In this document: positions 1-4,741 of the stretch, one piece after another | Position numbering within the stretch: the first letter of the stretch is position 1 | Layout: every line of letters begins with the position of its first letter | DNA from: JAJFTV01 sp964426355 | Lineage (GTDB): Bacteria > Chloroflexota > Anaerolineae > Anaerolineales > Anaerolineaceae | Length of the DNA: 5,584 nt | Direction of reading: 5' to 3' | Assembly: GCA_964426355.1 (NCBI GenBank) | Contig: CAYRRA010000236.1 | Span: 1 to 5,584 of the forward strand | The notes under the pieces: model-generated | Databases searched by the model: none | Seen by the model: the letters and a program-made list of their open reading frames with translations, nothing else | What the model was told of the DNA's origin: nothing | Position numbers and translations under genes: made by a program

Positions 1-1
1 T

Positions 2-787
2 AGCAAAGAAGATATCCCTGCTCCGATTGGATTTGAATTTTTCACCGAAAAAATTCACCCGGACGATTATGAACGGGTCATGAGAGGTATGCGCGACCAT
101 CTATACGGAAGGGCGGCGGCGTATGAAACGACCTACCGCATCAAGAATCTAAACGGACAATGGCTCTGGTTTTATGACCGTGGAAAAATCACGAAATATG
201 ATGAGGAAGGCAAGCCTGAACTGATGGTAGGCATTGTCTTTGATGTTACCGCGCAGAAAAAGATGGAAGAACAGCTTGCGCAGCAGAATGAGCGGCTTTT
301 TGAGCTCAGCACGACAGATGCCCTGACGAATTTATATAACCGGCGCACGTTGTTTGAAAAGCTTGATTACGAAATGAGACGAACAGCAAGAACAAAAAAC
401 CGCTTGAGCATCCTCATTCTGGATATCGACCATTTCAAGAAAATCAATGATACCTATGGACATCTTATTGGAGATCAAATTCTTTTCCAGGTGGCGGAAA
501 TACTCAAGAAGATGGTCAGAAACACCGATATTGTAACGCGCTATGGCGGAGAAGAATTTATCGTCATCCTGCCGGACTGCCCCCAAAATGATGCGGTCAT
601 GGTGGGTGAAAAAATCCGCATGAAAATCCAGGAAAAGGTGTTTGATACAGATATTCGGCTGACCATCAGCGGCGGAATTGCCGAGTATAAAAACGAGAGC
701 ATGGATGAATTGATCGAAAAAGCAGACAAGCTTCTTTACCAGGCGAAGAAAAACGGCAGAAATCGGATTGGGTTCGTGCCGGAATAG
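2..787 (+). CDS. PAS-GGDEF diguanylate cyclase, 5'-truncated by the window edge
   Basis: This is the C-terminal part of a protein that makes cyclic di-GMP from two GTP. The frame is open from base 2, so the first in-frame ATG at 80 is internal and the true start lies upstream. Counting from that ATG, residues 1 to about 58 (plus 26 codons before it) look like the end of a PAS_3 fold, with IHPDDYERV, then YRIKNLNGQWLWF and VGIVFDVTAQ. A charged helical linker (about 59-76) leads to the GGDEF domain, which opens with TTDALTNLYNRR. The metal and substrate motif DIDHFKKIND is at 115-124 and the active-site loop is GGEEF at 156-160. RNTD at 147-150 lies five residues before GGEEF, which is the inhibitory I-site spacing. 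All catalytic elements look intact, so an active, product-inhibited cyclase is expected. The PAS ligand and any further N-terminal sensor cannot be seen. The gene is more AT-rich than its convergent neighbour. Confidence 0.95.
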   Translation, partial: SKEDIPAPIGFEFFTEKIHPDDYERVMRGMRDHLYGRAAAYETTYRIKNLNGQWLWFYDRGKITKYDEEGKPELMVGIVFDVTAQKKMEEQLAQQNERLFELSTTDALTNLYNRRTLFEKLDYEMRRTARTKNRLSILILDIDHFKKINDTYGHLIGDQILFQVAEILKKMVRNTDIVTRYGGEEFIVILPDCPQNDAVMVGEKIRMKIQEKVFDTDIRLTISGGIAEYKNESMDELIEKADKLLYQAKKNGRNRIGFVPE

Positions 788-816
788 ACCGTTTTTATAT
801 AGGTACGAGTTTACCC

Positions 817-2178
817 TCAGGAACAGGGCAGCGAGAGCCGGAACACCGCACCGCCCTGTGGGTGGTTGGCAGCCGTTAGCGTGCCCGCGTGGGCTTCAGC
901 CAGCTTGCGGGCGATTGCCAACCCCAGTCCGCTGCCGCCTTCCTCACGGGTGCGCCCTTTATCGGACCGGTAAAAGCGTTCGAAGACATACGGCTGAGCC
1001 TCTTCCGGGATGCCGGGTCCGCTGTCATGCACCTCTATAACGCTATGATTTTTTTCATGTGAGACGGTTAACCGAATGGTTCCATCCCGCGGTGTGTGAC
1101 GCAGTGCGTTATCCAGCAGGTTGCTGAGTATCTGTTCCAGCCGCTGCGGGTCTGCCTGCACGTACAGCGGGTTCTCTGGTGTGATGCTAAAGATGCGAAC
1201 CCCTTTGCGGTCTGCCTGCGGTTGGAAACGCTCCCTCAGCCGTTCGACCAGATCGAATAATTGGACACGGGTTTTCTCCAGGCGCAGTTCGCCCGCATCC
1301 GCCAGGGTGAGGGTGCGCAAATCTTGAACCAGCCTGGCGAGCAGCGTGTTCTGTGCCAGCACTTTTTCCAGGTTTTCGTTGTCTAATGGGTAAACACCAT
1401 CCAGCATGGCTTCCAGGTTGACGCGCTGCACCGAAAGCGGTGTGCGCAGTTCGTGGGCGATATCGGCGGTTAAGGCACTGCGGCGGGCTTCCGCTTCCTG
1501 TAGTGAAGCAGCCAAGTGATTGAAGGCTTCTTCCAGGACAGCCAGCTCATGCCCTCCTTTCACCTGTACGCGCCGGCTCAGGTCGCCGTTTGCCATGTCG
1601 GCAGCGGCTTCGGTAAGTTGTTGCACCGGGCGAAGCAAAAAATAAGCCAGGAGCAGCGCCAACACCAGCGCCAGGCTCCCTGCAATTAGCGCTGCGATCA
1701 ACGAGGCTTTGTTAACCAGCGTGAGAATTTGCTGGTCATACTCGCTTCCCGGAAAGGTCTGCCCCTGCAAGGGTAAAAGATAGCCGATGACCTCATCTTC
1801 CAGTTCCAACGCCACGCCGTTGTTGAGCATTTCGTTAGAGAGTTGTCCACCGCCGGGGTTTTCGGGGTCATAAACCAGGTTGCCCTGTGCATCTGCCAGC
1901 CGCAGGCTGCTGTAAAGATTGGGCATACCTTGCGAACCCTGTCCGTGTCCGCCCATCCCGCGCCCGCGCACATCGAGAAGCGTCTCAACCCCCTGCCAGC
2001 TTCCGTTGGTCTGGTAATAGCTTTGTAAGCTGGCAATTAACTCTTGCGCGCCAATCCAGCCGCCCCGCGCGCGAAAAATGGCAACCTGCCTTTCCGCGCT
2101 GAGACGCACCGTGATGGAAACTACGGCAATCGTCACCAGTACGATCAGCAGAAAAGCCAGAAGCAGACGCAAACGCAT
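817..2178 (-). CDS. Membrane sensor histidine kinase, HAMP/HisKA/HATPase (BaeS-like)
   Basis: This inner-membrane kinase of 453 residues autophosphorylates on His and passes phosphate to the response regulator encoded just upstream. Counting from the ATG at 2178: TM1 is about 4-25, an extracytoplasmic sensor region about 26-157, TM2 about 158-183, HAMP about 183-236, and the H-box DIAHELRTPLS has its His at 242 (codon 1453-1455). The ATPase domain has the N-box NLLDNALRH (Asn357), G1 box DSGPGIP (from 385), F-box VFERFYR (398-404) and G2 box GGSGLGLA (414-421), so it looks complete. The sensor region has a Gly-rich stretch with Met and His (about 71-87) that may bind something, but the signal is unknown. 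The frame stays open up to an ATG at 2295, but that would overlap the regulator by 107 bp and put soluble sequence before TM1. A TTG at 2184 is a serious alternative start because it sits nearer the ribosome binding site. Confidence 0.95.
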   Translation of the reverse strand: MRLRLLLAFLLIVLVTIAVVSITVRLSAERQVAIFRARGGWIGAQELIASLQSYYQTNGSWQGVETLLDVRGRGMGGHGQGSQGMPNLYSSLRLADAQGNLVYDPENPGGGQLSNEMLNNGVALELEDEVIGYLLPLQGQTFPGSEYDQQILTLVNKASLIAALIAGSLALVLALLLAYFLLRPVQQLTEAAADMANGDLSRRVQVKGGHELAVLEEAFNHLAASLQEAEARRSALTADIAHELRTPLSVQRVNLEAMLDGVYPLDNENLEKVLAQNTLLARLVQDLRTLTLADAGELRLEKTRVQLFDLVERLRERFQPQADRKGVRIFSITPENPLYVQADPQRLEQILSNLLDNALRHTPRDGTIRLTVSHEKNHSVIEVHDSGPGIPEEAQPYVFERFYRSDKGRTREEGGSGLGLAIARKLAEAHAGTLTAANHPQGGAVFRLSLPCS

Positions 2179-2188
2179 GGACAAGGTT

Positions 2189-2869
2189 CTATTCCTCCAT
2201 AAAACGGTAGCCAATGCCAAATACGGTCTTGATATAACGCGGTTCTTTGGAGTCGGGTTCCAGCTTGGCGCGCAGGTTCTTGATATGAGCATCAATGGTG
2301 CGCTCGTAACCCTCGTACACTTCCCCTTGTGTGACCTCCAGAAGCTGTTGGCGGGTGAAAACCCGTCCGGGCTGCTCAGCCAGGGCTGCCAGCAGGTTAA
2401 ATTCGGTTGGGGTGAGCTCGATTAACTTCCCGGCACGTTTCACCTCGTGTCCGGCAAGGTCAATTTCGATATCGTGCAGCGTGATCTTTTGGGCGGTTTG
2501 CCGGAGTGTTCCGGTACGGCGCAGTACGGCGCGCACACGCGCCACCACAGCGCGCGGTGAAAAAGGCTTGGGGATGTAGTCATCCGCGCCCAGTTCCAGC
2601 CCGATCAACTCATCGGTCTCTTCCACCCGTGCGGTGACCATGATGATGGGTGTATCGCTTTGGCGGCGAATGGCGCGCGCTACATCCAGTCCGTCCATCC
2701 CGGGCAGGTTGAGGTCGAGGATAACCAGGTCGGGCTTTTGGTTTTGCCAGGTCGCCAGACCGGTGTCCCCTTTGAATGAAACCAGCACGCGGTAACCGCT
2801 GCGCTCCAGGTAAACGCGGAGTGCCTGTGCCAGTTCGGGTTCATCTTCAATTATCAGAATCGTTTGCAT
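2189..2869 (-). CDS. OmpR/PhoB-family DNA-binding response regulator
   Basis: This cytoplasmic transcription regulator of 226 residues is the first gene of a two-gene operon with the histidine kinase, whose start lies 10 bp (ATG) or 4 bp (TTG) after this stop. The receiver domain (about 1-118) has the acidic pair Glu8-Asp9, the phospho-acceptor Asp52 in LVILDLNLPGMDG, Thr79 in MVTA and Lys101 in PKPF, all the expected residues. The C-terminal winged-helix domain (about 128-226) has the family features ELTPTEFNLL, the recognition-helix region RTIDAHIKNLRAKL and the final wing KTVFGIGYRF. Length is normal for the family. The start MQTILIIEDE fits the first receiver strand, although no clear Shine-Dalgarno precedes it. 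A sigma70-like promoter with direct repeats lies immediately upstream, consistent with autoregulation. The target genes are not known; the divergent PspC-like genes are the obvious candidates. Confidence 0.96.
   Translation of the reverse strand: MQTILIIEDEPELAQALRVYLERSGYRVLVSFKGDTGLATWQNQKPDLVILDLNLPGMDGLDVARAIRRQSDTPIIMVTARVEETDELIGLELGADDYIPKPFSPRAVVARVRAVLRRTGTLRQTAQKITLHDIEIDLAGHEVKRAGKLIELTPTEFNLLAALAEQPGRVFTRQQLLEVTQGEVYEGYERTIDAHIKNLRAKLEPDSKEPRYIKTVFGIGYRFMEE
2192..2198 (-). promoter_or_regulatory. Ribosome binding site of the histidine kinase, inside the regulator's 3' end
   Basis: The minus strand reads GGAGGAA within the last codons of the response regulator. Nine bases separate GGAGG from a TTG codon at 2184, and fifteen separate it from the ATG at 2178. 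The ATG spacing is long and the TTG spacing is near ideal, so translation may start at TTG and add two residues. The overlap with the upstream gene suggests translational coupling. Confidence 0.6.
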
Positions 2870-2903
2870 GATCGCTTTACTTTTTAATCTTGTTTTCTAC
2901 AAG

Positions 2904-2920
2904 CATAATACAAAATTATG
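2904..2920. repeat. Inverted repeat CATAAT-N5-ATTATG over the regulator promoter
   Basis: Two perfect 6-bp arms, CATAAT at 2904-2909 and ATTATG at 2915-2920, flank a 5-bp spacer. The repeat covers the -10 box of the minus-strand promoter. A second small inverted repeat, CTTGT at 2889-2893 and ACAAG at 2899-2903, abuts it and covers the predicted transcription start. Either could be an operator for a dimeric repressor or simply reflect AT-rich sequence. Confidence 0.35.
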
Positions 2921-2933
2921 AAGTTTTTGTGAA
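2905..2933 (-). promoter_or_regulatory. Sigma70-type promoter of the response regulator/kinase operon
   Basis: Read on the minus strand, a -35 box TTCACA (2933-2928, five of six consensus bases) and a -10 box TATTAT (2910-2905, five of six) are separated by exactly 17 bp. Transcription would start near 2898, leaving a leader of about 29 nt before the regulator's ATG. This is the best promoter match in the divergent region. Confidence 0.7.
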
Positions 2934-2934
2934 G
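2919..2934. promoter_or_regulatory. Candidate OmpR-family operator: two TGAAG direct repeats, 11-bp period
   Basis: On the plus strand TGAAG occurs at 2919-2923 and again at 2930-2934. Their starts are 11 bp apart, the spacing typical of tandem half-sites bound head-to-tail by OmpR/PhoB-type regulators. The repeats overlap the -35 box and spacer of the minus-strand promoter, so a bound regulator would affect its own operon. The half-sites are only 5 bp in AT-rich DNA, so chance remains possible. Confidence 0.45.
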
Positions 2935-2968
2935 AACGGACAAATGAAATCGGTTTGTTGAGGTGGAA

Positions 2969-3003
2969 CAGGAGAAGTTTTGTTCTCCTGACTGATTTTT
3001 TTT
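2969..3003 (+). terminator. Stem-loop followed by T8 in the leader of the PspC-like genes
   Basis: CAGGAGAA (2969-2976) and TTCTCCTG (2983-2990) form a perfect 8-bp stem with a 6-nt loop, followed by ACTGA and then eight T residues (2996-3003). The five-base gap before the T-run is longer than in a standard intrinsic terminator, so activity may be weak. No plus-strand gene lies upstream for it to terminate, so an attenuator in the pspC leader or a guard against read-through are the alternatives. Confidence 0.4.
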
Positions 3004-3038
3004 GCAACTTCTCACACCATACAGCGTATACAATACTG

Positions 3039-3044
3039 AAGGAG
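3039..3044 (+). promoter_or_regulatory. Ribosome binding site deciding the start of the first PspC-like gene
   Basis: AAGGAG lies six bases before the ATG at 3051. It selects this start over an in-frame ATG at 2955, whose 32-residue extension would run across the leader stem-loop and has no resemblance to a PspC protein. Confidence 0.85.
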
Positions 3045-3050
3045 TACGAA

Positions 3051-3296
3051 ATGAACACACAAAGACTTTATCGAAGTAGAAAAGACCGTATGATTGGCGG
3101 TGTTTGCGGCGGGTTGGCAAATTTCTTCAATATTGATCCTACCATCGTCCGTTTGATTTTTGTCTTGCTCTTCCTTACCGGCAGTGCCGGGTTCTGGATT
3201 TACCTCATCTTGTTGGTGGTTATACCTGAGGAACCGCAGATTAGCAGCGGCGACGTGATCGATGTAATCACCTCTGAAGAGAAAAAGGAGGGGTAA
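3051..3296 (+). CDS. Small PspC-domain membrane protein, copy 1
   Basis: This protein of 81 residues is essentially one PspC domain. It begins with the family's N-terminal pattern RLYRSRKDRMIGGVCGGLA, continues with FFNIDPTIVRL and then a hydrophobic segment (about 34-59, FVLLFLTGSAGFWIYLILLVVIP) that would sit in the cytoplasmic membrane. A short acidic and lysine-rich tail (60-81) follows. PspC proteins take part in phage-shock and envelope-stress responses, in enterobacteria by relaying membrane damage to PspA; no PspA is visible here. The gene is divergent from a two-component operon and only 4 bp upstream of a second PspC gene, so the pair is probably co-transcribed. The exact promoter is unclear. 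A TATACA-like box at 3027-3032 would place the transcript start at the ribosome binding site itself, so an upstream start is more likely. Confidence 0.93.
   Translation: MNTQRLYRSRKDRMIGGVCGGLANFFNIDPTIVRLIFVLLFLTGSAGFWIYLILLVVIPEEPQISSGDVIDVITSEEKKEG
3286..3291 (+). promoter_or_regulatory. Strong ribosome binding site of the second PspC-like gene
   Basis: AGGAGG overlaps the last codons of the first PspC-like gene and sits nine bases before the ATG at 3301. This placement supports co-transcription and possible translational coupling of the two genes. Confidence 0.8.
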
Positions 3297-3300
3297 GAGA

Positions 3301-3489
3301 ATGCAAGCACGCAGGTTAAGCCGCAATCAAACTGAAAAGATCCTGGGCGGCGTGTGTGGCGGTTTGGGTGAGTATTTCAGCCTCGATCCAACGGTTGTGC
3401 GGTTGGCTTTTGTTGCGGCAACCCTGTTAGGCGGCCCTGGATTACTGCTCTATGTTATTCTTTGGATCATCACACCTTTAGAAAAATAG
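3301..3489 (+). CDS. Small PspC-domain membrane protein, copy 2
   Basis: This minimal PspC domain of 62 residues has no extra tail. It has the family pattern RLSRNQTEKILGGVCGGLGEYF (split as RLSRNQ, then GGVCGGLGEYF), DPTVVRL and one membrane segment at about 35-59 ending in ITPLEK. An ungapped alignment with the upstream copy gives 28 identities over 61 positions by hand count, with GGVCGGL and DPT-VRL fully conserved. It is therefore an old tandem duplicate that has diverged mainly in the membrane segment. The two proteins may form a hetero-oligomer or sense different conditions; neither can be told from sequence. A stem-loop about 46 bp after the stop may end the transcript. Confidence 0.93.
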   Translation: MQARRLSRNQTEKILGGVCGGLGEYFSLDPTVVRLAFVAATLLGGPGLLLYVILWIITPLEK

Positions 3490-3496
3490 AAGTATG

Positions 3497-3524
3497 GTGA
3501 TTTGTGACGAGTGATGAGTGATTG
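3497..3524. repeat. Heptad tandem repeat, four copies of GTGANNN
   Basis: GTGA begins at 3497, 3504, 3511 and 3518, each followed by three variable bases (TTT, CGA, TGA, TTG). The central part contains GAGTGAT twice in direct tandem (3509-3522). Short heptameric tandem repeats of this kind are known between genes in cyanobacteria and some other phyla. There is no open reading frame of note here. Confidence 0.6.
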
Positions 3525-3535
3525 GGTTAAGGGTT

Positions 3536-3569
3536 CCTCTGCCCTCGCAGTTGGTATGCCGGGCAGAGG
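3536..3569 (+). terminator. Strong stem-loop after the PspC-like genes, possible terminator
   Basis: CCTCTGCCC (3536-3544) pairs perfectly with GGGCAGAGG (3561-3569), giving a GC-rich 9-bp stem. Inside the 16-nt loop GCA (3547-3549) can also pair with TGC (3557-3559). Only CATTTATT follows at a distance, not a real T-tract, so it may slow or protect transcripts rather than be a classical intrinsic terminator. It stands between the PspC operon and the kinase promoter. Confidence 0.45.
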
Positions 3570-3613
3570 CGCTCATTTATTACGTTTTACCCACAACAAT
3601 GACCGCCTCCCGT

Positions 3614-3619
3614 TATAAT
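3614..3619 (+). promoter_or_regulatory. Perfect -10 box for a probably leaderless kinase gene
   Basis: TATAAT matches the sigma70 -10 consensus in all six positions. Six bases separate it from the ATG at 3626, so the expected transcription start falls on or next to the A of the start codon. No Shine-Dalgarno is present before that ATG, as expected for a leaderless mRNA. I see no convincing -35 box at 16-18 bp spacing (CCACAA at 17). Confidence 0.6.
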
Positions 3620-3625
3620 TAATGC

Positions 3626-4567
3626 ATGAAGTTACGGAAGGCAGCCTTACAGGTTCTTCAACAGTATCCTTTTCAGGTCAAAGAGATTCGCTTCCTTTCC
3701 AAAGAAAGCAATCTTCATTATGTCGTTATTACCGACACAGGTCAGCGCTTTGTTTTGCGCATCTATTCCGGAACCGAAACGACGCAGGCAGACAATCTGA
3801 CAGAATTGTACTGGCTGCGTGCGCTGTTGCGCGATACAGACTTGCACGTGACCGAACCCATACCCGACCGTGAGGGTCGTTATCTCAATCAAATTCAAGC
3901 AGAGGGCTGCCCGCAGGCGTACTGTGCTGTTTTTTCGTGGGTGCCGGGACGCAGCCTGAGCCATTATTTATCCCCGCCGAATTACGAGAAATACGGATTG
4001 GTGCTTGCCAGGCTGCATCAACATGCTGAAACGTTGCAGCTTCCGGAGGTGTTGGCTCCGCGCCGTTGGGACAGCCTGTTCTATTTCCCGGATGAACCCG
4101 ATTTAATCCATCACCCTGGTTACCGGCATTTATTTACAAAAGATCGTATCGGGATGCTCGACCAGGTGATGGAAAAGGCACAGACTCTGCTGACTGAATT
4201 GTATGCCGGCGGTGACCCCATTTTGATCCACAGCGATTTGCACATGTGGAACGTGCGACTCTACAAAGGCAATTTTCATCTATTGGATTTTGAAGGCGTG
4301 CTCCTGGGATATCCCATGCAGGACTTCTCGGTGACCTTGTATTATGGAAGGAGTCGAGATGACTATGCCGAACTGCGAGCGGCTTTTCAGCAAGGCTACC
4401 AAAAACTACGTCCTTTGCCGTTTGAAACCGAGTATCCGCTTGAAACGTTGTGGGCTGCGCGCACGGTGAACTTTATCAATTACGTGGCGCGGATTGAGAA
4501 AGACCCGCGCGAATATATTGAACAACGCTGTGCAGACCTGTGGGATTACCTGGAACGGTTTGGGTAA
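3626..4567 (+). CDS. APH-fold small-molecule kinase (phosphotransferase family), substrate unknown
   Basis: This predicted soluble ATP-dependent phosphotransferase of 313 residues has the aminoglycoside phosphotransferase/choline kinase-like fold (APH family, PF01636 type). The N-lobe has a beta-strand pattern with VLRIYS (43-48), where Arg45 may take the place of the usual ATP-contacting Lys. The hinge region is FSWVPGRSL (103-111), followed by the helix LARLHQHAE (128-136). The catalytic loop HSDLHMWN (202-209) supplies Asp204 and Asn209, and LLDFEGV (219-225) supplies metal-binding Asp221. All key residues are present, so activity is likely. Relatives phosphorylate homoserine, choline, sugars, proteins or aminoglycosides, and the sequence does not decide between these. 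I see no basis for calling it an antibiotic-resistance gene. The start has no ribosome binding site but lies six bases after a perfect TATAAT, which suggests leaderless translation. Confidence 0.9.
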   Translation: MKLRKAALQVLQQYPFQVKEIRFLSKESNLHYVVITDTGQRFVLRIYSGTETTQADNLTELYWLRALLRDTDLHVTEPIPDREGRYLNQIQAEGCPQAYCAVFSWVPGRSLSHYLSPPNYEKYGLVLARLHQHAETLQLPEVLAPRRWDSLFYFPDEPDLIHHPGYRHLFTKDRIGMLDQVMEKAQTLLTELYAGGDPILIHSDLHMWNVRLYKGNFHLLDFEGVLLGYPMQDFSVTLYYGRSRDDYAELRAAFQQGYQKLRPLPFETEYPLETLWAARTVNFINYVARIEKDPREYIEQRCADLWDYLERFG

Positions 4568-4604
4568 ACAACCGCCAGGCAGCTTCGTAAATTTGCCGGA
4601 ATCT

Positions 4605-4632
4605 TTTACACAGCAGTGCGTTTTTGTATTAC
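4605..4632 (+). promoter_or_regulatory. Candidate sigma70 promoter for the metallo-hydrolase gene
   Basis: A -35-like TTTACA (4605-4610, five of six consensus bases) is followed after 16 bp by TATTAC (4627-4632, four of six). Transcription would start near 4639, giving a leader of roughly 100 nt. The 174-bp gap from the kinase gene has no other gene, and no clear terminator follows the kinase stop, so read-through is also possible. Confidence 0.4.
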
Positions 4633-4709
4633 ACTTTGCGCTCGCGTGCTCATCTGGACGTGGTTGTGATGACCAGTTTTGCAATCAGAGGCTGCGCGAG
4701 AAAAATCCG

Positions 4710-4735
4710 CCTGTCCATGAACAGGTGTACAGGAG
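4710..4735 (+). promoter_or_regulatory. Ribosome binding site of the metallo-hydrolase with competing hairpins
   Basis: AGGAG (4731-4735) is six bases before the ATG at 4742 and is a good Shine-Dalgarno. Upstream CCTGT (4710-4714) can pair with ACAGG at 4721-4725, or with a second ACAGG at 4729-4733 that overlaps the Shine-Dalgarno. The two pairings exclude each other. The stems are only 5 bp, so any regulatory effect is speculative; the ribosome binding site itself is secure. Confidence 0.55.
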
Positions 4736-4741
4736 AGTGTC

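Noticed and set aside
788..816. Terminator between the convergent cyclase and kinase genes
   Set aside because: Only a poor 4-bp GGTA/TACC pairing is present, with no T-tract on either strand. How the two convergent transcripts end is not visible.
2179..2295. N-terminal extension of the histidine kinase to an ATG at 2295
   Set aside because: It would overlap the response regulator by 107 bp and add 39 residues without kinase-like character before the first membrane helix. A good ribosome binding site serves the 2184/2178 starts instead.
3002..3034. Promoter TTGCAA (3002-3007) with TATACA or TACAAT (3027-3034) for the PspC genes
   Set aside because: Spacing is 19-21 bp, and the resulting transcript would start at or inside the Shine-Dalgarno of the gene, so it is unlikely to be the main promoter.
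2955..3050. Start of the first PspC-like protein at an upstream ATG (2955)
   Set aside because: The added residues translate the leader stem-loop and T-run and do not resemble PspC sequences. AAGGAG six bases before 3051 marks the real start.
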